Below, piece after piece: positions 1 through 5,206 of a stretch of DNA of 5,599 nucleotides. A model generated the notes under the pieces. It saw only the letters and a list, made by a program, of their open reading frames with translations. It searched no databases and was not told where the DNA came from. The translations under genes and the position numbers were made by a program. Source of the stretch: Pseudomonadota bacterium. Its GTDB lineage: Bacteria > Pseudomonadota > Alphaproteobacteria > Rhizobiales > Xanthobacteraceae. Location: contig JAEWBL010000689.1 of assembly GCA_023391175.1 (NCBI GenBank), positions 1 through 5,599 of the forward strand, in the 5' to 3' direction. Each line of letters opens with the position of its first letter. Position 1 is the first letter of the stretch.

Positions 1-644
1 TGCGCGCCCGCATCGCGCCGGTTGCCCAGCAATATGCCAACGATGGCGACGAGCCCCATCCCTGCCACGCCGAGGAACGTGACGCGCCAGCCGAAGGCGT
101 GCCCCACCAGCGCGCCAAGGGGCAGCCCGAGGGCGATGGCGAGGGTCATCCCGCCGCTGACGATGGCGAGCGCCCGCCCGCGCTTCTCCGGCGCCACGAT
201 GACGCCCGCCAGCGCGTTGGCACCGGGCACATACAGGCCCGAGGCGATGGCCATGGCCATCCGTGCGATAAGCAGCGTCGTGAAAGATGAGGAGAAGGCC
301 GCCGCGAGGTTCGCGGCTGTGAACAGCCCCATGGCGAGCAGCAGCGCGCTCCGCCGCCCGAGGCCGGCCGTCGCCACCGTGGTGATGGGCGAGGACACGG
401 CCATCATCAGGGTAAACACCACGACCAGGGTCGCGGTGGCCGACAGGCTCATCCCGAGGTCCGCCGCGATCGTCGGCAGGAGCGGCGCGATCATGAAACC
501 CTCGGTGCCGATGGCGGCCGTCCCCAAAGCGAGGAAAACCGCAGGCATAAGCGACGAACTGGCCGCGAGGGGCATCGCCGGCGCCTTGGCCGGCGTAAAG
601 GCGGCGGAAGCCGCCGGGGGGTCTTCCGAAATGAGATTGGCCAT
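1..644 (-). CDS. MFS efflux transporter, N-terminal half (partial at left edge)
   Basis: Seen: reading from 644 towards base 1, an open frame of 214 codons continues past the window edge without a stop. After a polar N-terminus of about 30 residues it shows six hydrophobic segments (roughly residues 32-52, 70-92, 99-117, 121-146, 157-181 and 186-207), as expected for the first half of a 12-helix transporter. Family landmarks are GTEGFMIAPLLPTIAADLG in helix 1 and the following loop, a short basic loop GLGRR between helices 2 and 3, RMAMAIASG in helix 4, PEKRGRALA before helix 5, and LGLPLGALVG then GWRVTF around helices 5 and 6. This pattern is typical of DHA1-type drug:H+ antiporters (AraJ/YdhP-like). 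The substrate cannot be read from sequence. Start chosen at 644 because GGAG lies 6 bases before it; an in-frame ATG at 662 would add MRLEAV but has no comparable ribosome site. It follows the GlxA-type gene on the same strand and may be controlled by it. Confidence 0.9.
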   Translation of the reverse strand, partial: MANLISEDPPAASAAFTPAKAPAMPLAASSSLMPAVFLALGTAAIGTEGFMIAPLLPTIAADLGMSLSATATLVVVFTLMMAVSSPITTVATAGLGRRSALLLAMGLFTAANLAAAFSSSFTTLLIARMAMAIASGLYVPGANALAGVIVAPEKRGRALAIVSGGMTLAIALGLPLGALVGHAFGWRVTFLGVAGMGLVAIVGILLGNRRDAGA

Positions 645-676
645 CACGGCCTCCAGACGCATCGTGCGATGGCTGG

Positions 677-704
677 ACCCTAGGCGCGGTCGGTCATGTC
701 TCAA
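677..704 (-). promoter_or_regulatory. possible promoter of the MFS transporter
   Basis: On the minus strand, TTGAGA (704-699) and TAGGGT (682-677) are separated by 16 bases and lie about 30-60 bases upstream of the transporter start. The -35 hexamer is close to the sigma-70 consensus and the -10 is poor. The -35 lies inside the dyad at 693-709, so a factor bound there could block or recruit polymerase. This is a weak call made by eye; the transporter could equally be read through from the regulator gene. Confidence 0.22.
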
Positions 705-709
705 ATGAC
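693..709. repeat. inverted repeat GTCAT-N7-ATGAC, candidate operator
   Basis: Five-base arms GTCAT (693-697) and ATGAC (705-709) flank a 7-base spacer in the gap between the GlxA-type gene and the transporter. The overall length of 17 bp suits a dimeric DNA-binding protein and it covers the candidate -35 element. It overlaps the next dyad (706-721), so TGAC-type half sites occur three times in about 30 bases. Which protein binds is unknown. Confidence 0.3.
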
Positions 710-721
710 GTGCAAACGTCA
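706..721. repeat. perfect dyad TGACGT-N4-ACGTCA at end of the GlxA-type gene
   Basis: Six-base perfect arms around a 4-base centre (GCAA on the plus strand, TTGC on the minus strand). One arm contains the stop codon of the GlxA-type regulator. In minus-strand RNA it would fold as a short hairpin but is followed only by UUUGAG, so it is at best a poor intrinsic terminator. As DNA it could be a protein site upstream of the transporter. Both readings are open. Confidence 0.35.
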
Positions 722-1687
722 ATTTCCGCCACGAGCCGTCTTCTCCTTATCGCCCTCGATGTAGCGCAGGCTGCGGCGCAGGCTCTGGGGCGGGTGGCCG
801 AAGTGGCGCAGGAAGGCGCGCCGCATGCGGTCGCGGTCGTCGAAGCCGGTGTCGCGGGCCACCACATCCATGGCGTAACGCCCCTCCTCCAGCATGGCCT
901 TCGCCGCCTCGAGGCGCAGCCGCTCCACCGCCTTGGCGGGAGATTCCCCCGTCTCCTCGCGGAACACCCGGCTGAGCTGCCGTGGGCTCAGGCTCGCGGC
1001 CTCGGCCAGCTCTTCCACGGTGAGCGGGTTGCGCAGGTGCTCCTTGGCATAGGTCAGAGCGCGGCGGACCCGATCGGAGCGCGGCTCCAGCTCCAGGAGC
1101 GCGGAAAACTGCGACTGCCCGCCCGGCCGGCGATGATAGACCACCAGCTTGCGGGCGATGGACCGCGCCAGCGCGGCGTCGTGGTCGTCCTCGATCAAAG
1201 CGAGGGCGAGATCGATGCCCGCGCTCATGCCGGCGGAGGTCCAGACGTTGCCGTCGCGGATGAAGATGCGGTCGTCCTCAACACGGATGGCGGGATAGCG
1301 CTCCTGCAGGGCTCGGGCGTGCGCCCAATGAGTGGTCGCGACCCTGCCCTCCAGCAGGCCGGCCTCGGCGAGGCGGAAGGCCCCGGTGCAGATGCCGGCC
1401 ACACGACGCGATCGCTCGCCCGCTTGCGCGATGTAGGCGCGCAATGCCTCCGGCGTGGGGCCGGGCACCAGTTCACCCAGCACCACCAGCGTGTCGGGAT
1501 AGGCGCCGAGGGGCTGGGTGGTCACCGAAACCCCGAGAGAAGAGGAGACTCCTCCGCCCTTTTGCGACATCAGCGTGAGGGAATAGCCCGGCTGCTCCAG
1601 CACCGTATTGGCAAGCTCGAAGGCCGAGACCGCAGCGAGCCCCATCATCTGGAACCCATCCTCGACCATGAAGCCGATGTGCCGCAT
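719..1687 (-). CDS. GlxA-family transcriptional regulator (DJ-1/PfpI-like domain plus AraC HTH)
   Basis: Seen: a 322-residue protein. Residues 1-190 form a class I glutamine amidotransferase-like (DJ-1/PfpI) domain, with the nucleophile-elbow motif GICTGAF (Cys100), then TTHWAH (His120) and AGIDLAL (Asp159). Residues about 207-306 form an AraC/XylS DNA-binding domain with two helix-turn-helix units: LTVEELAEAASLSPRQLSRVF and, after the linker, VVARDTGFDDRDRMRRAFLRHFG. Length and domain order match the GlxA/FtrA family, where the N-terminal domain senses a ligand rather than acting as an amidotransferase. The start at 1687 (MRHIGF) is preferred because GGAG sits about 7 bases upstream and the protein then begins directly with the first strand of the domain. 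An in-frame ATG at 1750 would add 21 atypical residues and cross a dyad. Its likely target is the transporter gene 74 bases downstream on the same strand; this is inference from position. The effector is unknown. Confidence 0.9.
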   Translation of the reverse strand: MRHIGFMVEDGFQMMGLAAVSAFELANTVLEQPGYSLTLMSQKGGGVSSSLGVSVTTQPLGAYPDTLVVLGELVPGPTPEALRAYIAQAGERSRRVAGICTGAFRLAEAGLLEGRVATTHWAHARALQERYPAIRVEDDRIFIRDGNVWTSAGMSAGIDLALALIEDDHDAALARSIARKLVVYHRRPGGQSQFSALLELEPRSDRVRRALTYAKEHLRNPLTVEELAEAASLSPRQLSRVFREETGESPAKAVERLRLEAAKAMLEEGRYAMDVVARDTGFDDRDRMRRAFLRHFGHPPQSLRRSLRYIEGDKEKTARGGN

Positions 1688-1720
1688 GTCCCGCTCCAAT
1701 GTCCCGCTTCGCCGCTTAAG

Positions 1721-1748
1721 GCAATCTGGGACATAGCATCGAGATTGC
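1721..1748. repeat. inverted repeat GCAATCT-N14-AGATTGC upstream of the GlxA-type gene
   Basis: Seven-base perfect arms (1721-1727 and 1742-1748) lie 34-61 bases upstream of the chosen regulator start, inside the 155-base gap after the molybdenum hydroxylase unit. The centre-to-centre distance of 21 bases is two helical turns, so both arms face the same side of the DNA. The arms could be an operator, for autoregulation or for another factor. No convincing -35/-10 pair could be set beside it; TTGCAA on the minus strand (1750-1745) is only a loose -35 candidate. Confidence 0.4.
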
Positions 1749-1821
1749 AAGCCGCCCTGCCCCGTCGCAGTGGGCCAGACGGCGCCGATGACCGGAATCG
1801 CCGCGTTTTCGTCCGTCTGCG

Positions 1822-1838
1822 CGGGGTATCAAGCCCCG
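1822..1838 (-). terminator. hairpin after the molybdopterin subunit, terminator-like but lacking a U-tract
   Basis: CGGGG and CCCCG arms with a 7-base loop lie four bases beyond the stop codon of the large subunit gene, the usual place for a 3' end. No run of T follows on the minus strand, so intrinsic termination would be weak. A second, weaker dyad CCGCG/CGCGG (1801-1824) overlaps it as an alternative fold. The position suggests a transcript end or 3' stabiliser separating the hydroxylase unit from the GlxA-type gene. Confidence 0.35.
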
Positions 1839-1842
1839 AGCC

Positions 1843-4080
1843 TCAGGCGCCGAGCTTGGTCTTTGTCAGCGGCAACGTGCGGATGCGGCGCCCCGTGAGC
1901 GCCGCGACCGCGTTCACCACGGCCGGCGGCACGCCGGGCAGGCCCGGCTCGCCGACCCCGCCCATGGGCGCGCCGCTCTCGACGATCTCCACGTTCACCT
2001 TCGGCATGTTGGCGCGCGACAGGATGGGATAGTCGTCGAAATTATGCGATTGCCGCACACCATCCGTGTAGGCCAGTTCCTCGAACAAGGTGGCGGAGAG
2101 GCCCAGAGCGGCGGCCGATTCGACCTGTGCCTTCACGATGGCCGGATTGACCACGCTGCCGGGATCAAAGACGATCCACAGCTCGTGCACCTTCACCTCC
2201 CCGCCCTCCAGCGACACCTCGGCAATGGTCGCCGTCTCCGATCCGAACGGGGAGGCCATGGCGACGCCCCGCGCGCGCTTGCCGCCCGGCGCCTCGAACG
2301 GCCCCCGCTTCCAGCCGCCAGACATGGCGGCCGCCGTCTCCAGCAGCTTCAGGTGGCGAGCCTTCTCCTTCAGCAGCGCGCGGCGCAGCTCGAAGGGGTC
2401 CTGCCCGCCGGCCATGGCCATCTCGTCGAAGAAGCCTTCGTAGAAGAAGTCGTTCATGGAGTGTCCCACCGACCGCCAGAAGGCGATGGTGACGGGATGG
2501 GCCACCTTGGCGTAGTCCATCCGGCGGTGGGGGATGGCGTAAGGCTTCTCGATGATGCCCTCCACCGCCGAGGGGTCCACTCCGCCATTGGCGCCGAAGC
2601 CGAAATAGCGGCCAAGCGGCCCCTCCCCTACCGTGCGTACCTCGATGGCCTGCGGCTTGCCATCCGCCCCGATGGCCGCGCGGAAACGGCTGTAGCTGAG
2701 CGGGCGCAACGCATCCCGCTTGAACTCCTCCTCCCGCGACCACAGCACCTTCACCGGCCGCCCCGTCTCCTTCGCCAACAAGATGGCCTGCGGGAAGGGA
2801 TTGCCCGGGCCGTACATGAAATGCCGGCCGAAGAAGCCGCCGAGGATGGGCGAATGGAGGATCACCTTCTCGGGCGGCAGGCCGGAGACCTTCGCGGCCA
2901 CCTGCTGGAACACCTCGGGCATCTGGTTCGGCACCCATAGTTCCAGCGTGCCGTCGGCGTTGAAGCGCGCCATGGAGGAGGCCGGCTCCAGCTGGCCGTG
3001 GACCAGATAGGGGGCGTCATACTCCGCCTCGATGACCTTGGCGGCGGTGGCGAAAGCCGCCTCGGCCGTGCCGTCCTGCTCGGCCGGCACGGCAGGCGCC
3101 TTGCTCGCCTTCAGGACATCGAGGAAGCCGGCGGAGGAGAAATCCGCCGCCACCGCATCGAACCCCGTCGCTGGCGGGGCGGACCACGAGACCTCGGCCG
3201 CCTCCACCGCCTTCCGGGCGCGATACCAGCTGTCCGCCGTAACGGCGACGGCGCCGGGCAGGCGATGGATGCCATGAACGCCTGGCATCGCCTTCAGCGC
3301 GGCTTCGTTGGCGATGGCGGTGGGCTCGGTGCCAAGATGCGGGGCGTGCTGGACGGCGGCGTAGAGCATGCCGTCGAGCTTCTGGTCGATGGCATAGACC
3401 GCCCTGCCGGTGGACTTCGCCCGCACATCGATGCGCGGCACGGCCTTGCCGAGCCAGCGGAAGGTGGCCGGATCGCGCAGCTTCACCTCGGCCGGCGGAT
3501 CGAGGGCCAGAGCCTCGCTGGCGAGCGCGCCGTAGGGAATGCGCCGGCCGGTGGCGGCGTGGATCACCTCGCCGTCACGGGTGGTGAGGCTGTCCGCCTT
3601 CACGCCGAGACGGGTCGCGGCGACACGGATCAGCATCGCCCGCGCGCTCGCGCCCAGCCGGCGCATCACGGTGTAGCTGGAGCGGGTGGAGAAGCTGCCG
3701 CCGGTCATGCGCAGCCCGTCGATCACCGCATAGTCCGGACCGGGCGGGGCGCACTCCACCGTGAAGCGGGCGGGGTCCACGTCCAGCTCCTCGCCGATGG
3801 TCTGGGCGATGCCGGTGCTGATCCCCTGCCCGCCCTCGACGAAGGGGCTCAGGATCTTGAAGCTGTTGTCCGGGCCGATGACGAGGAACGCGGGCACGCG
3901 GGTGCCGGGCCTGAAGGCGGCCGGCGCCTGCGCCCGGGCTGGCAACGCCGGCATCAGCACGCCGAGTATCAGCGCGGCGCCGCCGAGGCCGAGCACGCCA
4001 CGGCGGGACAGGTTGGCGATGCCCTCTGAGGGCATCGGCGGCACGGCGTCAGCCGGTCGGATTTTCGTCAGCGCTTCCAT
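1843..4080 (-). CDS. molybdenum hydroxylase large subunit, xanthine dehydrogenase family molybdopterin-binding (IorB-like), Tat-exported
   Basis: Seen: 745 residues. A twin-arginine signal lies at the N-terminus (SRRGVLG with Arg26-Arg27, a hydrophobic stretch to about residue 47, and a likely cleavage after ARA at residue 50). Molybdenum-cofactor landmarks follow in order: VEGGQGIST (81-89), GGSFSTRSSY (127-136), HGQLEPA (361-367), GGFFGRH (414-420), WRSVGHS (535-541) and GVGEPGLPG (708-716). Glu711 in the last matches the catalytic base of xanthine dehydrogenase-family enzymes. Length and signal fit the isoquinoline 1-oxidoreductase beta/aldehyde dehydrogenase group, in which both cofactor half-domains are in one chain. 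Known for the family: hydroxylation of a carbon with water as oxygen source and electron transfer to [2Fe-2S] clusters. Start 4080 is chosen because GGTGAGG precedes it and it lies 4 bases after the small-subunit stop; a start at 4116 would add 12 residues and overlap that gene. The substrate is not readable. No cytochrome c or XdhC-like partner is in the window. Confidence 0.93.
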   Translation of the reverse strand: MEALTKIRPADAVPPMPSEGIANLSRRGVLGLGGAALILGVLMPALPARAQAPAAFRPGTRVPAFLVIGPDNSFKILSPFVEGGQGISTGIAQTIGEELDVDPARFTVECAPPGPDYAVIDGLRMTGGSFSTRSSYTVMRRLGASARAMLIRVAATRLGVKADSLTTRDGEVIHAATGRRIPYGALASEALALDPPAEVKLRDPATFRWLGKAVPRIDVRAKSTGRAVYAIDQKLDGMLYAAVQHAPHLGTEPTAIANEAALKAMPGVHGIHRLPGAVAVTADSWYRARKAVEAAEVSWSAPPATGFDAVAADFSSAGFLDVLKASKAPAVPAEQDGTAEAAFATAAKVIEAEYDAPYLVHGQLEPASSMARFNADGTLELWVPNQMPEVFQQVAAKVSGLPPEKVILHSPILGGFFGRHFMYGPGNPFPQAILLAKETGRPVKVLWSREEEFKRDALRPLSYSRFRAAIGADGKPQAIEVRTVGEGPLGRYFGFGANGGVDPSAVEGIIEKPYAIPHRRMDYAKVAHPVTIAFWRSVGHSMNDFFYEGFFDEMAMAGGQDPFELRRALLKEKARHLKLLETAAAMSGGWKRGPFEAPGGKRARGVAMASPFGSETATIAEVSLEGGEVKVHELWIVFDPGSVVNPAIVKAQVESAAALGLSATLFEELAYTDGVRQSHNFDDYPILSRANMPKVNVEIVESGAPMGGVGEPGLPGVPPAVVNAVAALTGRRIRTLPLTKTKLGA

Positions 4081-4084
4081 GGCC

Positions 4085-4531
4085 TCACCCCGCCGCCTGA
4101 TGGATGGCCGCCGCAATGCGGTTGTAGGTGCCGCACCGGCAGAGATTGGTCATGGCGTCGCGAATGTCGGCGTCGGTGGGCTTCGGGGTCTGCTTGAGAA
4201 GGGCGGTGGCCGCCATCACCTGCCCGGACTGGCAGTAGCCGCATTGCGGCACCTGCTGTGCCACCCACGCCTCGACGACCTTCTGGCCCACGGCATCCTC
4301 GCCGATGGCCTCGATGGTGCGGATGTCGGCGGTGCCGATGCTCTCCAGCGGCATCTGGCAGGAGCGCACGGCCTGCCCGTCCATCAGCACCGTGCAGGCG
4401 CCGCACTGGGCAATGCCGCAGCCGTATTTCGTGCCGGTGAGGCCGAGCGTGTCGCGCAGCACCCACAGGAGCGGGGTGTCCGGCTCGGCATCGACCCGGT
4501 GGGCCATGCCGTTGACGGTGATGGAGGTCAT
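4085..4531 (-). CDS. molybdenum hydroxylase small subunit, [2Fe-2S]-binding (IorA-like)
   Basis: Seen: 148 residues with two iron-sulfur sites. The N-terminal plant-ferredoxin-type cluster is bound by Cys38, Cys43, Cys46 and Cys58 (GCGIAQCGAC, then RSC). The C-terminal helical [2Fe-2S]-binding domain uses Cys97, Cys100, Cys131 and Cys133 (QCGYC and CRCGTYNRI). All eight ligands are present and the length is normal for the family. It passes electrons from the molybdenum site of its partner to an acceptor that is not encoded here. It has no signal peptide. The usual model is that it folds with the large subunit and is carried across the membrane by that subunit's Tat signal. The start at 4531 (MTSITVNG) matches the family's N-terminus; a 29-residue upstream extension from 4618 is low-complexity and unlike the family. 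The ribosome site is weak (GGAA, 8 bases upstream). First gene of the two-gene unit, divergent from marR. Confidence 0.93.
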   Translation of the reverse strand: MTSITVNGMAHRVDAEPDTPLLWVLRDTLGLTGTKYGCGIAQCGACTVLMDGQAVRSCQMPLESIGTADIRTIEAIGEDAVGQKVVEAWVAQQVPQCGYCQSGQVMAATALLKQTPKPTDADIRDAMTNLCRCGTYNRIAAAIHQAAG

Positions 4532-4635
4532 GCGCTGGTTCCGTGTGAAGGGGGTTCGCCCGAGCCTAGGGCGCCAGGCCGCCCCGCCGCAGGACGAAGA
4601 CGAGGCGATTCCGGACAAGTTGCCGGCGATGCGCC

Positions 4636-4647
4636 GGGCCCGGGCCC
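4636..4647. repeat. 12-bp perfect G/C palindrome in the hydroxylase-marR intergenic gap
   Basis: GGGCCCGGGCCC reads the same on both strands and lies about 105 bases upstream of the small-subunit start. The 165-base gap is otherwise GC-rich apart from the operator near marR. It could fold in a long leader RNA of the hydroxylase transcript, or be chance in GC-rich DNA. I found no convincing promoter for the hydroxylase genes in this gap. Confidence 0.3.
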
Positions 4648-4676
4648 CGTGCAGCGGAGGATGGACGGCGGTCAGT

Positions 4677-4694
4677 TACGGGTATATACACGAA
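4677..4694. promoter_or_regulatory. candidate MarR operator, site 1 (divergent marR/hydroxylase region)
   Basis: TACGGGTATATACACGAA is an 18-bp near-palindrome (7 of 9 symmetric pairs) ending two bases before the marR start codon. It matches site 2 (5133-5150) at 14 of 18 positions. Two of the differences are paired across the centre (T/A here, C/G there), so symmetry is kept, as expected for conserved binding sites of a dimer. MarR proteins commonly bind palindromes of about this size next to their own genes. Binding here would cover marR's start region and so repress it. The TATATA core could also act as a -10 element. The hydroxylase genes start 146 bases away on the other side, so control of them is plausible but less direct. 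Confidence 0.65.
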
Positions 4695-4696
4695 TC

Positions 4697-5098
4697 ATGG
4701 ATACCCCCTGCCACTCTGCTCAGCTGCGCCGGGCGACGCGCCGGATCAGCGCCATATACGACGAAGGCTTCGCCCCGCTCGGGATCAACGTGGCGCAGTA
4801 TTCGCTGCTGCGCACCGTGCGGGACAAGGCCGAGGCCAGCATGACCGAGCTGGGCCGGATGCTCGAGCTCGACCGCTCCACCATCGGCCGGAACGTGCGC
4901 GTCCTGTCGAAGCACGGACTGCTGGAGACGCGGCGCGGCAAGGACGACCAGCGCGCGTCCTGCATCGCCCTCACCCCGCAGGGCACCGAACTCCTCAAGA
5001 CCGCCGCCGTGGCCTGGAACCGGGGCCAGAAGACGATGGAGGAGCGGCTGGGCAAGGAAAGGCTCGAACAACTGCGGGATCTCCTCGCCGCCCTCTGA
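4697..5098 (+). CDS. MarR-family transcriptional regulator
   Basis: Seen: 133 residues, normal for MarR. An N-terminal dimerisation helix (RRATRRISAIYDEGFAPLG, 11-29) leads into INVAQYSLL and the winged helix-turn-helix: MTELGRMLELDRSTIGRNVR with the recognition helix around residues 58-70, LSKHGLLETRRG, then the wing and its return strand, DDQRASCIALTPQG (83-96). The last third forms long helices that complete the dimer interface. Known for the family: a dimer binds a palindrome and leaves it when a small ligand, often a phenolic or other aromatic compound, or an oxidant is present. Cys5 and Cys89 are present, but neither sits exactly where OhrR has its sensing cysteine, so redox sensing is unproven. 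Start 4697 gives the complete family N-terminus; there is no Shine-Dalgarno sequence, only the operator, immediately upstream. Divergent from the hydroxylase genes and 108 bases upstream of the aldo/keto reductase on the same strand. Confidence 0.93.
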   Translation: MDTPCHSAQLRRATRRISAIYDEGFAPLGINVAQYSLLRTVRDKAEASMTELGRMLELDRSTIGRNVRVLSKHGLLETRRGKDDQRASCIALTPQGTELLKTAAVAWNRGQKTMEERLGKERLEQLRDLLAAL

Positions 5099-5132
5099 GG
5101 CTGAGGATGGTCCTACTAATCGCTTCGCCTGA

Positions 5133-5150
5133 TACGGGCATATGCCCGTA
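5133..5150. promoter_or_regulatory. candidate MarR operator, site 2 (upstream of aldo/keto reductase)
   Basis: TACGGGCATATGCCCGTA is a perfect 18-bp palindrome between marR and the aldo/keto reductase, ending 56 bases before the latter's start codon. It shares TACGGG, the ATAT core and CG with site 1 in register. A second dyad, CGTAA-T-TTACG (5147-5157), overlaps its right end and supplies an extra TTACG half site, so two dimers might bind side by side. I could not place a convincing -35/-10 pair around it. As the more symmetric copy it may be the stronger site. Confidence 0.7.
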
Positions 5151-5163
5151 ATTTACGATCGAA

Positions 5164-5184
5164 GGCGGCCGGACCTTTGCCGCC
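5164..5184 (+). repeat. leader hairpin ahead of the aldo/keto reductase
   Basis: GGCGGC (5164-5169) and GCCGCC (5179-5184) form a 6-base all-G/C stem with a 9-base loop, ending 7 bases before the AAGGAG ribosome site. No T-run follows, so it is not a normal intrinsic terminator. It could shape the leader RNA or be fortuitous in this GC-rich DNA. Confidence 0.3.
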
Positions 5185-5206
5185 GCCCCAGAAGGAGTTG
5201 ACCCCG

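Noticed and set aside
22..708. 228-codon plus-strand open frame
   Set aside because: It is antisense to the clear MFS transporter frame (644 to 1), and its product is low-complexity with no recognisable domain.
710..2032. 440-codon plus-strand open frame
   Set aside because: Antisense shadow of the GlxA-type gene and the end of the large hydroxylase subunit. The Ala/Gly/Arg/His-rich product has no family features; such frames are common in GC-rich genes.
2044..4029. Plus-strand open frames of 298 and 343 codons (2044-2940, 2998-4029)
   Set aside because: Both are antisense to the large molybdopterin subunit, which has all expected cofactor motifs in the minus-strand frame. The products are rich in His, Arg and Gly and resemble nothing.
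4532..4618. 29-residue N-terminal extension of the small subunit
   Set aside because: It is low-complexity, does not resemble family N-termini, and would leave less room for a promoter. MTSITVNG from 4531 is the standard beginning.
3761..4696. Upstream extension of the MarR frame back to 3761
   Set aside because: It would be antisense to both hydroxylase subunits. Only residues from the ATG at 4697 match MarR proteins.
4676..5071. Minus-strand open frames of 131 and 111 codons over marR
   Set aside because: Antisense shadows of the MarR gene with no domain features. They would also cross the operator and the marR start.
5095..5106. Tandem CTGAGG repeat at the marR stop
   Set aside because: Only two copies of six bases; expected by chance and with no evident role.
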